A DNA stretch of 64,000 nucleotides from Catellatospora coxensis (lineage in GTDB: Bacteria > Actinomycetota > Actinomycetes > Mycobacteriales > Micromonosporaceae). The notes under the pieces were generated by a model. The model saw nothing but the letters and a program-made list of their open reading frames with translations, ran no database searches and was not told the DNA's origin. The stretch is from assembly GCF_016862635.1 (NCBI RefSeq), contig NZ_BONI01000009.1, forward strand, positions 96,771 through 160,770. Direction: 5' to 3'. Both the position numbers and the translations under genes were made by a program. The first letter of the stretch is position 1. The number at the start of each line of letters is the position of its first letter. Of this stretch, positions 33,593-41,377 are shown in pieces.

Positions 33593-34276
33593 ATGCTCGG
33601 CTCCCGCCGCCTCGCCATCGCCGCCGTGGCCGCCGCCGTCGTGACCGGTGTCGCGGTGGCCCTGATCGTCATGCTGCCGGGCGACGACACCGCCCCGGTC
33701 ACCGCCGCGCCGACCCTTCGGGTCGTCCAGCCGGGCGCGCCCGGCCAGTCCGCGCGCACGCTGTCCCCCGCGGACGTCGCGGGGCTGTCCGCGCCGCCGC
33801 ACAACGCGGCGGACACCGCCTTCATGACCAAGATGATCCCGCACCACCGGCAGGCGCTGGAGATGACGGCGCTGGTCGCCGGGCGCAGCCGGAGCGCCGA
33901 GATCGCCCAGCTCGCCGAGCGGATCAAGATCTCGCAGCAGGACGAGGTCGCGCTGATGGAGCGGTGGCTGGTGGACCGCCGCGAAGCACTGCCGTCACCG
34001 CACGCGAATCACGTCGGCCACGGCGAGCTGATGCCCGGCATGCTCGACCAGAGCGACCTGACCCGCCTGGCCGCAGCCGAGGGCCCGGCCTTCGACCGGC
34101 TCTTCCTCGACTACATGATCCGGCATCACCAGGGCGCGGTCACCATGGTCGATCAGCTCTACCAGGCGGGTGGCGGCATGGAACCGGCCAGCGACCGGCT
34201 CGCCCGCGACGTCAACGCCGACCAGCAGATCGAGATCGGCCGGATGAGGGAACTGCTGGCGAAACTCGCGGCCTGA
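33593..34276 (+). CDS. DUF305 protein (ferritin-like His-rich, exported)
   Basis: A 227-residue protein with an N-terminal membrane helix or signal (LAIAAVAAAVVTGVAVALIVML). Two DUF305 halves follow with the hallmark motifs FMTKMIPHHRQALEMT and FLDYMIRHHQGAVTMV. A His/Met-rich link (HANHVGHGELMPGM) lies between them. The family folds as a four-helix ferritin-like bundle and is often linked to copper or other metals. The ATG at 33593 is chosen. It converges with the M23 peptidase gene, 14 nt apart. Confidence 0.9.
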   Translation: MLGSRRLAIAAVAAAVVTGVAVALIVMLPGDDTAPVTAAPTLRVVQPGAPGQSARTLSPADVAGLSAPPHNAADTAFMTKMIPHHRQALEMTALVAGRSRSAEIAQLAERIKISQQDEVALMERWLVDRREALPSPHANHVGHGELMPGMLDQSDLTRLAAAEGPAFDRLFLDYMIRHHQGAVTMVDQLYQAGGGMEPASDRLARDVNADQQIEIGRMRELLAKLAA

Positions 34277-34290
34277 CGGCGCGGGCCCGG

Positions 34291-34989
34291 TCAGCTGGGC
34301 AGCGCCTCGATCTCCAGCTCGAAGTCGACGCCGCGCTCCTTGAACCACGACAGCGGGTCCTGCAGCACGCCGTCGACGTACAGCTCCAGGTGCAGGTGCA
34401 CGCCGCGGGACAGGCCGGAGTTGCCGAGCAGCGCGATCGCCTCGCCGGCCTCGACCTTCTGCCCGCGCTTGACGAGGACCTGGCTGGCGTGGGCGTACAC
34501 GGTCTGCGCGCCGTCGCCGTGGTCGATGATGACCGAGTTGCCGAACGCGCCGTTCCAGCCGGCCTGCACCACGGTGCCGGCCCGCATCGCCGCGAACGGC
34601 GTGCCCTCGGGCAGCCCGGCGAGGTCCAGGCCGTGGCGCGAGTGGCCCGCCCCGGTGTAGCCGGCGACCAGGTCGTATTCGTGCAGCGGCAGCTTCCAGG
34701 TGTCGCCGGGGGCGGCGGTGGTCTCGGTGGTCCGCTCGGCACGGTCGGCGCGGTCCGCGGCCTGCGCGCGGTCGCTGGTGGCACCGGCCTGGACGTACGC
34801 GGTGACCGCGTTGTCGGCGGCCTCGCCCTTGGCGTCGTCGACCGTGGCGCCCGTGGCGAACGCGACGACTCCCGCTCCTGCCGCCGCCGTCGCCAGCACT
34901 GCGGTGTACCTGCGCCGGGACGGGACGTCTGCCCGTCGTCGACCCCGGTAACGGTCGCCTTCGCGGACAACTTCCGGCCGATACTGCAC
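34291..34989 (-). CDS. M23-family (LytM) peptidase
   Basis: A 232-residue protein. It has a basic N-terminus, then one hydrophobic helix (about 30-50) as signal or anchor, and a polar linker rich in Asp/Arg/Ala (AQAADRADRAERT). The C-terminal LytM domain has HSRHGLDL (first zinc His and Asp) and HLHLEL (second zinc motif HxH), both intact, so it should cut peptidoglycan cross-bridges. The ATG at 34989 is the first start. The 222-nt upstream region has a small dyad at 35052-35066 but no riboswitch that I could recognise. Confidence 0.9.
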   Translation of the reverse strand: MQYRPEVVREGDRYRGRRRADVPSRRRYTAVLATAAAGAGVVAFATGATVDDAKGEAADNAVTAYVQAGATSDRAQAADRADRAERTTETTAAPGDTWKLPLHEYDLVAGYTGAGHSRHGLDLAGLPEGTPFAAMRAGTVVQAGWNGAFGNSVIIDHGDGAQTVYAHASQVLVKRGQKVEAGEAIALLGNSGLSRGVHLHLELYVDGVLQDPLSWFKERGVDFELEIEALPS

Positions 34990-35051
34990 GTGTGCTCCCC
35001 GTCATCTCCACCACCGGCCGGCGAGGTCCGCCGGGCGTAGGTGTCCGAACG

Positions 35052-35066
35052 TCAAGTGAGACTTGA
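35052..35066. promoter_or_regulatory. Small dyad upstream of the M23 peptidase
   Basis: TCAAGT-GAG-ACTTGA is a perfect 6-bp inverted repeat with a 3-nt centre, 63 nt before the peptidase start in an AT-richer stretch. It may be an operator. The rest of the 34990-35211 region shows nothing that I can name. Confidence 0.4.
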
Positions 35067-35211
35067 ACAAACTAGCCACACGGCGTCCCCGGTCACAAAC
35101 CGTGATTCGTGGTCCACTGGTGACTGTGCGTTGTTCTCCCTGGTACAGGGTGAGCCGACCACAACTATCGTTACCAAAGGAAGCGAGCCACATCACCCCC
35201 TGCGTGGGACG

Positions 35212-37719
35212 TCAGTCCCAGAGATGCTGGCTGCCACACGTGCTGCAGGCCTGCACGATCTGGTGCGGCAGCAGGCCCAGCTTCTCCAAAGTCCACTCGT
35301 CGGTGATCTTCTCGTCCTCGGCCAGCAGCAGGATCCTGGTGAGCAGGCGCAGGGTCGCGTGGTCGGCGCGCTCGACGGGCTGGAACAGCGCCGGGTGCGG
35401 CGTGTCGCCGAAGCCGTACGACAGGTCGCCCGGCCCCCTGCGGTCGCCGATCGTGACGGCATCGGTGCCCAGGTGCAGCCGGTACACGGCACGCGAGCCG
35501 TCGACCACGACGGTGTCGCCGTGCCGGGTGATCCGGTCCGGGACGCCGTCACCGAGCACGGCGGTCAGCAGCTCGGCACGGGATCGCGCCAGGCCCGTCG
35601 AGTAGTCGCCGACGCTGCGGCGTCCGGCCTGGGCGGCCCGGTCGAGATCGCGTACCGCCTCCGAGAACACCACCGGGGGCACCCGGTCGGCGGGCACGGC
35701 GGCGTCGCCGTCGCGGAACTCCAGGCGGCTGAAGCCGACGTCGCCTGCCGCCCAGTAGCCCGCAGTGTCGGCGTGCATTACCACAGTGTGCTCACCCAGG
35801 CGCCTGGTCGCGGTCGGCGATGCGGTGTCGTGCAGCGACCAGCCGCGAGAGGCCAGTTCCCGGGCCGCCGCGCCGCCGTCGATCACGCGACCGGTGAAGC
35901 GGGTCGCGGCACCGGCCTGCTCTTCGGGCGTCGGCGCGTACCACTCGCGGAACAGCTGCGGCACCGGCTGGCAGAGCCTGCGCCGGGCGGCCTCCGCCTG
36001 CCAGCTCCCCAGCAGCCCCGCCGCGGCCAGGGCGGCAGGATGCGCCGCGGTGACCGGACCGGTGGCGTCCACATCGTCGAGCAGCCCGAACCGCCCGTCC
36101 TGGTCCTGCCACAACAGCAGCGACAGCAGCCCGGCACCGTACACGGTGGCGCGCAGTCGCGCCAGCTCCGCGGGCGGCACGGGCGCGCCGGTGGTGACGA
36201 GCCGGTGCAGCCGGGCGCGCAACCGCGAGGCGTGGCCGCGCACCAGTTCGTGCTGCTCGCGCAGCGCCGCGATGCCCGGGTCCTCACGTACGGCCTTGGG
36301 CAGCGACTTCAGCACGCGGCCGCCCTTGCTCGCGACGACCGCCGGCTCGCCCCCGGCGAACCCGACGGCAGCCGTGTACGGCCCGACGACCAGCGGCGGC
36401 GGGACCGGTGTGGGCGAGTACGCCTCCCCCGCGGCGTCCAGCGCGGCGGCGTCGGCATACCCGCCGACCTGGGCCAGGTGCTCCAGCGCGACGTCCAGGG
36501 CGACCGCGTGCTGGCGCCGCCGCTCGGCGGAGAACTCCATGCCGCGCCGGTGCACCTCACGCAGCGCCACCCAGCGGTCCAGCACGGTCTCGCCGTCGGA
36601 CGGCGGCAGCATCCCGTACGCCGTGAGGCCCACCGGCGAGTCCTTGGCCACCCGCGTCATGATCGCTCCACGGCGCAGGCCGAGCGCCGCCGCGACCACG
36701 TCGTTGGGCACCAGTTTCAGCAGCCGGGCCACGTCCGCGCCGCCCGCCTCGGCCGCCGCGGCGAGGATCGCCGCCCGGTCGTTGCGCACCACGCGGCTCG
36801 GCGCCTGGCCCGTCTGGATCAGACGCAGCAGGCGCTCGGCACCGCCCAGGCCGAGCAGCGGCAGCAGCGCATGCGCGTCCCCGGCCGCCAGGCGCAGCGT
36901 GAACGCCCGCTCCTGCCGCTCCACGGGCGCGTCGCGCAGCAGGTCGATCAGCTCGGCCCGCTCGGCCGAGGTCAGCGCGGCCGCGCCCAGGTGCCGGGCA
37001 ACCCGCCAGTTGCCGGTGAAGTCGAGCGCCCACCGCACGAACCGCAGCCCGCGCGGCACGGGCAGCGCCAGCAGCCGGTCCTCGTCGACGTCCGGCGCGC
37101 AGGCCAGCTGCCACATCAGGTCGTGCAGGGCGGGCCGGAACCGGTCGCCGGTGGCCGCGGCGACGACGGGATCACCGCGGCGGACCAGCTTGCGGACCGC
37201 GTCCGCGTCGGCGGCGAACCGCTCGACGACCTCGTCGTCCAGTTCCCCGGCCGCCTGTAGCGCGTCCAGCAGCAGTGCGCGCGAGGCGGCGCAGATCCCG
37301 CCGAGCGGGGTGAGCGCGATGACGCGCAGCAGTTTGACGTCACCGGCGTCGAGCGCGGCGACGACGAGCGCGTCGATGCGGCCGTCGGGGCGCTGCTGCC
37401 CACCGAGCAGGTCCAGCAGCGCGGCCCGCCGCGCCGTGGTCGGCCAGGGCGCGTCGAGCACGTCGGCGGGGTCGGCCGGGTCGGTGAGCGGGAACGCCGT
37501 GTCGTACAGCCGGTCCAGCTCCTGCTGATCGGCTTTCGGCAGGTCTGCGGCGCTCGCGGACTCCAGCTGGGCCAGCAGGTCCCCGGCCGTGGTCCGCAGG
37601 GCGGCGCGGTCGCCGGCTGCCCCCGCCCGGCGGGCCCGGTGGACCAGCGCCATCGTCGCCAGCGTGCCGCCCGACTGCTCGAACATCGCCCACCCCTGCC
37701 GTCCACGCCCGTCGTCCAT
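35212..37719 (-). CDS. DUF4132 domain protein (MolR-like)
   Basis: An 835-residue soluble protein. The C-terminal third is typical of DUF4132: QPVPQLFREWYAPTPEEQ, SRLEFRDGD, then VPPVVFSEAVRDLDRAA and a final segment with a CSTCGSQ Cys pair. The N-terminal two thirds are helical, HEAT-like (many AALLDLL, LLDAL, LLRDAP units). The function of the family is unsettled; it is often placed with WGR-domain/MolR regulators. The ATG at 37719 gives the longest form. An internal ATG at 37686 has AGGGG upstream and may be the real start. Confidence 0.8.
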   Translation of the reverse strand: MDDGRGRQGWAMFEQSGGTLATMALVHRARRAGAAGDRAALRTTAGDLLAQLESASAADLPKADQQELDRLYDTAFPLTDPADPADVLDAPWPTTARRAALLDLLGGQQRPDGRIDALVVAALDAGDVKLLRVIALTPLGGICAASRALLLDALQAAGELDDEVVERFAADADAVRKLVRRGDPVVAAATGDRFRPALHDLMWQLACAPDVDEDRLLALPVPRGLRFVRWALDFTGNWRVARHLGAAALTSAERAELIDLLRDAPVERQERAFTLRLAAGDAHALLPLLGLGGAERLLRLIQTGQAPSRVVRNDRAAILAAAAEAGGADVARLLKLVPNDVVAAALGLRRGAIMTRVAKDSPVGLTAYGMLPPSDGETVLDRWVALREVHRRGMEFSAERRRQHAVALDVALEHLAQVGGYADAAALDAAGEAYSPTPVPPPLVVGPYTAAVGFAGGEPAVVASKGGRVLKSLPKAVREDPGIAALREQHELVRGHASRLRARLHRLVTTGAPVPPAELARLRATVYGAGLLSLLLWQDQDGRFGLLDDVDATGPVTAAHPAALAAAGLLGSWQAEAARRRLCQPVPQLFREWYAPTPEEQAGAATRFTGRVIDGGAAARELASRGWSLHDTASPTATRRLGEHTVVMHADTAGYWAAGDVGFSRLEFRDGDAAVPADRVPPVVFSEAVRDLDRAAQAGRRSVGDYSTGLARSRAELLTAVLGDGVPDRITRHGDTVVVDGSRAVYRLHLGTDAVTIGDRRGPGDLSYGFGDTPHPALFQPVERADHATLRLLTRILLLAEDEKITDEWTLEKLGLLPHQIVQACSTCGSQHLWD

Positions 37720-37768
37720 GATCCGCCCAGACCCTAAAGGACGCCTGCGACAGGCGCGGACGGGCGTG

Positions 37769-38491
37769 CTACCGGGGTATTAGCAAGCAGAACTCGTTGC
37801 CGCCCGGGGCGGCCATCATCACCCGGCCGGCGTCGTCGCGCCCGCTGTCGAGCAGGGTCGCGCCGAGGGCCAGCAACCGGTCGATCTCCGCCTGCTGATC
37901 GCCGCCGGCCGGTGGGGCGAGGTCGAAGTACAGCCGGTCCGGGCCCGTCTTCGGCATCAGCGGCGGACCGCCCCACGTGATCTTCGACCCGCCGTACGGC
38001 GCCTGGATCGCGGTCTCCTCGTCCTGGTCCCAGACCAGCGGCCAGCCGAGCGCCGCGCTCCAGAAGTAGCCGACCTCCGGCATGCCGTCGCCGGACAGCG
38101 CGCCGATGCGCCCGCAGCCGGCGAGGAAGTTGTTGCCCGGCTCGATGACGCAGAACTCGTTGCCCTCGGGGTCGGCGAGCACCACGTGGTCGGCGTCCGG
38201 ACCCTGGCCCACGTCGATGTGCCGGCCGCCGAGTTCGAGCGCCCTGGCCACGGTCTGCCGCTGGGCGTCCAAGGACTCGCTGGTGAGGTCGAAGTGCGCG
38301 CGGTTCTGGCCGATCTTCGGCTCGGTGCTCGGCACGAACCGGAGCCGGAACGCGGTGTCGTCATCGGGCAGGAGCACGACGCCGTCGTGTGGATCGTCGA
38401 CGAGCTGCCTGCCCAGCACCCCTGCCCAGAACCGCGCGAGGGGCAGCGGATCGAGCGCGTTGCAGCAGAGTGCGGACAGTCGACTGGTCAT
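37769..38491 (-). CDS. Two-domain VOC-family protein
   Basis: A 240-residue protein made of two VOC modules. The first starts LCCNALDPLPLARFWAGVLGRQL and ends VLADPEGNEFCVIEPG. The second starts VGYFWSAALGWPLVWDQ and ends MMAAPGGNEFCLLIP. Both end with the family-typical GNEFC. It is a likely glyoxalase/bleomycin-resistance relative of unknown substrate. The ATG at 38491 is chosen because GGAG lies in front of it and the domain begins right there; the longer GTG at 38548 is unlikely. Confidence 0.88.
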   Translation of the reverse strand: MTSRLSALCCNALDPLPLARFWAGVLGRQLVDDPHDGVVLLPDDDTAFRLRFVPSTEPKIGQNRAHFDLTSESLDAQRQTVARALELGGRHIDVGQGPDADHVVLADPEGNEFCVIEPGNNFLAGCGRIGALSGDGMPEVGYFWSAALGWPLVWDQDEETAIQAPYGGSKITWGGPPLMPKTGPDRLYFDLAPPAGGDQQAEIDRLLALGATLLDSGRDDAGRVMMAAPGGNEFCLLIPR

Positions 38492-38625
38492 GGTGTGCTC
38501 ATCTCCGATCCGCCGGCCGGTGGGCCGGTGCCGTTTCCCGCACCGCACCCTAGACGTGTGCCGGTCTCACCCGCAGCCGAGTATTCGCGCAGCCCGGCGC
38601 GCGGCCGCGGTGCCGCCGGGCGGCG

Positions 38626-39288
38626 TCACGGCCGGGCGGGCACGGTCACGGCGGTGACGACGAGGCCGGCGGAGGCGGCGAAGCGGCCGTCGAATCGCGA
38701 CAGCGGGCCGTCGCCGTACCGGGGCGCGTCGACCAGCACGGTGGCGCTGAACGTGCCCGTGTCGGGATCGAAGGCGAGGTCGGCCTCGGTGAAGTCGAGC
38801 CACCGCAGGGCCAGCGGGAACCATGCCTTGTAGACCGACTCCTTGGCGCTGAAGAGCACCCGGTCCCAGCAGACCCCGGGGTGGGCGGCGGCCAGCGTAC
38901 GCAGCCGGGCCAGTTCGGCGGGCAGCGCGATCGTGTCCAGCACCCCGTCGGGCAGCGGGTGGTGCGGCTCGGCGTCGACCCCGACCGACCCGAGATCGGC
39001 GGCGCGGGCCACGACGGCGGCGCGGTAGCCGGCGCAGTGCGTGATGCTGCCGACCGTCCCGGCGGGCCACAGCGGCTGCCCGCGTTCGCCGGTGAGCAGC
39101 GGCGCGGGCGCGAAGCCGTGCTGGGCCAGCGCCTCGCGGGCGCAGCGGCGGGCGGTCGCGAACTCGGCGCGTCGCTTGTCCACCGCGCGTGCCACCAGCT
39201 GCTCCTCCTCCGGGAACAGCGGTGCGGGCACGGTGTCGCCGAACGCCTCCACCACCGTGGCGGCGGCGGGCAGCAGCGGGGCCATCAT
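38626..39288 (-). CDS. 4'-phosphopantetheinyl transferase (Sfp/EntD type)
   Basis: A 220-residue enzyme that moves phosphopantetheine from CoA to the Ser of carrier proteins. Motifs: SITHCAGY (P1b/P2 region), SVGVDAEPHHPL (Mg-binding GVDxE) and LFSAKESVYKAWFP (WxxKEAxxK-type motif), all in the right order and spacing. The ATG at 39288 overlaps the stop of the metallophosphoesterase gene (ATGA), so the two are translationally coupled. It is very likely able to activate the ACPs of the PKS operon that starts about 5 kb away; whether it belongs to the cluster or serves the whole cell cannot be told. Confidence 0.92.
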   Translation of the reverse strand: MMAPLLPAAATVVEAFGDTVPAPLFPEEEQLVARAVDKRRAEFATARRCAREALAQHGFAPAPLLTGERGQPLWPAGTVGSITHCAGYRAAVVARAADLGSVGVDAEPHHPLPDGVLDTIALPAELARLRTLAAAHPGVCWDRVLFSAKESVYKAWFPLALRWLDFTEADLAFDPDTGTFSATVLVDAPRYGDGPLSRFDGRFAASAGLVVTAVTVPARP

Positions 39289-40127
39289 GCGGGCACCCCG
39301 GCCCACTGCACCGGGCGCAGCATCGCGGGCGGGGCCGACCGGGCCTTCCACTCACGCGGGTAGCCCAGCGACACCTCCTGGAACGGCACGCCGTCGTACC
39401 AGGTCAGGCGCGGGATGTGCAGGTGGCCGTAGACGGCGGCCGCGGCGCGGTAGCGCACGTGCCAGTCGGCGGTCAGCTCGGTGCCGCACCACTGCGCGAA
39501 CTGCGGGTGCCACAGCACGTCGGTCGGCTGCCGGACCAGCGGGAAGTGGTTGACCAGGATCGTCGGCAGCGCCGGGTCGACCGCGTCGAGCCGGGCACGG
39601 GTGTGCTCGACCCGGGCCCGGCACCAGTCCTCGCGGCTGGCGTACGGGTCGGGGTGCAGCAGCATCTCGTCGGCGCACACGATCCCGGTGTCGTACGCGT
39701 GCTGCAGCGCCATCGCCTTGGTCAGCATGCCGGGCATCCGGAACGAGTAGTCGTACAGCACGAACAGGGGTGCGACGGCGACCGGGCCGCCTGCCCCCTC
39801 CCATATGGCGTAGTCGTCCTCGGGGGTCAGCACGTCGAGCTGCCGGCACCGCCGCACCAGGTCGAGGTAGCGGTGTTCGCCGCGGGTCTGCACCGGATCC
39901 TGCCGCGGGGTCCACAGCTCGTGGTTGCCGGGCGCCCAGATCACCTTGGCGAACCGCTCGCGGAGCCCGGCCAGCACGGCGAGCACGTCGTCGAACATCT
40001 CGCCGACGTCACCGGCGACGATGAGCCAGTCCTGCGGCGAGGTGGGCCGCAGCCCGTCGAGCAGCGCGCGGTTCTCGGCGTAGCCCACGTGCAGGTCGCT
40101 GATGGCGTAGAGCGTGCCGGAATGCAT
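39285..40127 (-). CDS. Calcineurin-like metallophosphoesterase
   Basis: A 280-residue protein with the five metal motifs of the family: AISDLHVG, VAGDVGE, APGNHE, a VNHFPL His and GHLH. The ATG at 40127 is preferred to GTG 40133 because GAGG precedes it. It is coupled by ATGA to the phosphopantetheinyl transferase gene. The pairing suggests a role in CoA/phosphopantetheine metabolism (for example dephosphorylation of a CoA by-product), but that is a guess from context. Confidence 0.88.
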   Translation of the reverse strand: MHSGTLYAISDLHVGYAENRALLDGLRPTSPQDWLIVAGDVGEMFDDVLAVLAGLRERFAKVIWAPGNHELWTPRQDPVQTRGEHRYLDLVRRCRQLDVLTPEDDYAIWEGAGGPVAVAPLFVLYDYSFRMPGMLTKAMALQHAYDTGIVCADEMLLHPDPYASREDWCRARVEHTRARLDAVDPALPTILVNHFPLVRQPTDVLWHPQFAQWCGTELTADWHVRYRAAAAVYGHLHIPRLTWYDGVPFQEVSLGYPREWKARSAPPAMLRPVQWAGVPA

Positions 40128-40164
40128 CGTCACCTCGTGCGGGGGTTTCGGGCGGGCGGCAGCG

Positions 40165-40196
40165 CACGGCGCGGGACGGCGCTGTCCCGTGCCGTG
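40165..40196 (-). terminator. 13-bp-stem terminator after the HxlR gene
   Basis: CACGGCGCGGGAC (40165-40177) pairs with GTCCCGTGCCGTG (40184-40196) with one G-U and a 6-nt loop. It lies 13 nt beyond the HxlR stop and separates it from the metallophosphoesterase gene. Confidence 0.75.
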
Positions 40197-40209
40197 TGGA
40201 CATGCGGTC

Positions 40210-40590
40210 TCAGGCCGCGTTCGCGGCGGCCTTCTCCCACTCCTCGCGGGCGGCGAGGATCGTGGGCAGGTGTTCCTTGGCCCACTCGCGGCAGGCGGCG
40301 ATCGGTTCCAGCAGGGTGCGCCCCAGGTCGGTGAGCTCGTAGACGACCCTGGGCGGGATCTCCGGGTACGCCGTACGGGTGATCATTCCGTCGCGTTCCA
40401 TGCCGCGCAGGGTCTGGGCGAGCACCTTCGCGGTCACGCCGCGCAGCGGGACCTGGATCTCGGTGAAGCGCCGGGGGCCGTCCTCCAGACAGCAGATGAT
40501 CAGGCCGGCCCACTTGTCGCCGATGCGGATCGGCATCGCGCTGGACGGGCAGGCCGGATCGAACATCTCAGGGTCCAATGACGTGGTCAC
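40210..40590 (-). CDS. HxlR-family transcriptional regulator
   Basis: A 126-residue winged-helix regulator. CPSSAMPIRIGDKWAGLIICCL (with a Cys near residue 14 in the place where HxlR proteins often sense redox or electrophiles) is followed by FTEIQVPLRGVTAKVLAQTLRGMERDGMI and the wing ITRTAYPEIPPRVVYELT. The GTG at 40590 is the likely start and has little room for a ribosome site, so the mRNA may be nearly leaderless. It is divergent from the NmrA-like gene, with a perfect palindrome between them. Confidence 0.9.
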   Translation of the reverse strand: MTTSLDPEMFDPACPSSAMPIRIGDKWAGLIICCLEDGPRRFTEIQVPLRGVTAKVLAQTLRGMERDGMITRTAYPEIPPRVVYELTDLGRTLLEPIAACREWAKEHLPTILAAREEWEKAAANAA

Positions 40591-40596
40591 TATCCA

Positions 40597-40616
40597 AAGG
40601 GTACTTAGGTACCCTT
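40597..40616. promoter_or_regulatory. HxlR operator candidate
   Basis: AAGGGTAC-TTAG-GTACCCTT is a perfect 8-bp inverted repeat with a 4-nt centre, just upstream of the HxlR start. A related half-site (AAGTACCTT) follows at about 40,625. Such GTAC-containing dyads are typical binding sites of HxlR proteins, which usually control their own gene and the divergent oxidoreductase. Confidence 0.7.
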
Positions 40617-40692
40617 GCGGTAACAAGTACCTTCCGTTCTAGACTCGGCCACAAAGATCGGGATACACCGATACTAGGGGGAAGGTCTGCAT

Positions 40693-41331
40693 ATGAGCAG
40701 GATTATTGTGTTCGGTGCCGGTGGCAAGGCCGGCCGTGCCGTCGTCGACGAGGCCGTCAAGCGCGGCCACGAGGTGACGGCCGTGGTCCGCGACCCGGCC
40801 AAGTACGCGGACCTGGGCGTCACCGCGGTCGCGGGCGACGTGCGCGACGCGTCCTCGGTGGCGGGCCTGGCCGCCGGGCACGACGCCGCCGTGAACGCCG
40901 CGTACGACCCGCAGAGCGCCCCCGGCGACTTCTTCGTGGGCGCGGCCAACGCGTTCCTGGAGGGGCTGCCGAAGGCGGGCGTGGGCCGGGCCGTCGTGAT
41001 CGGCATGGTCTCCAACCTGGAGGTCGCGCCGGGCGTGCGCATGCTGGACACGCCGGACTTCCCGGAGGCGTACAAGGAGTTCGCGCAGGGCCACACCGCG
41101 GGCCTGGACACGCTGCGCGGCGCCGACACCGAGCTGGACTGGGTCGTGCTGACCCCGCCCATGGTGCTGGACCAGGCCGAGCGCACGGGCGCCTACCGCA
41201 CCGGCGGCGACCAGCTGCTGGCCAAGGAGGACGGCACCAGCCACCTGTCCTACGCGGACCTGGCGGTCGCCATCGTCGACGAGATCGACAACCCGCGGCA
41301 CCACCGCACCCGCGTCGCGGTCGCGGACTGA
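40693..41331 (+). CDS. NmrA-like NAD(P)H-binding protein
   Basis: A 212-residue atypical SDR. The N-terminal motif IIVFGAGGKAGRAVV is a GxxGxxG Rossmann loop; an RDPAK segment follows strand 2. There is no YxxxK-type catalytic pair in a normal place, as is common in NmrA/YhfK-like redox sensors or quinone oxidoreductases. Expression is probably controlled by the divergent HxlR protein. ATG 40693 follows GGGGGAAGG at some distance. Confidence 0.87.
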   Translation: MSRIIVFGAGGKAGRAVVDEAVKRGHEVTAVVRDPAKYADLGVTAVAGDVRDASSVAGLAAGHDAAVNAAYDPQSAPGDFFVGAANAFLEGLPKAGVGRAVVIGMVSNLEVAPGVRMLDTPDFPEAYKEFAQGHTAGLDTLRGADTELDWVVLTPPMVLDQAERTGAYRTGGDQLLAKEDGTSHLSYADLAVAIVDEIDNPRHHRTRVAVAD

Positions 41332-41341
41332 GTGACGGCGC

Positions 41342-41373
41342 GGTGGGGCGGGCGTCATCCTGGCCGCCCCACC
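41342..41373. terminator. Bidirectional terminator between NmrA-like and LAL genes
   Basis: GGTGGGGCGG (41342-41351) and CCGCCCCACC (41364-41373) form a perfect 10-bp stem with a 12-nt loop, in the 46 nt between two convergent stops. Confidence 0.75.
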
Positions 41374-41377
41374 ACGC

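Noticed and set aside
34990..35211. c-di-AMP (ydaO-type) riboswitch upstream of the M23 peptidase
   Set aside because: Such riboswitches are common before cell-wall hydrolases in actinomycetes, but I could not find the conserved core segments here.
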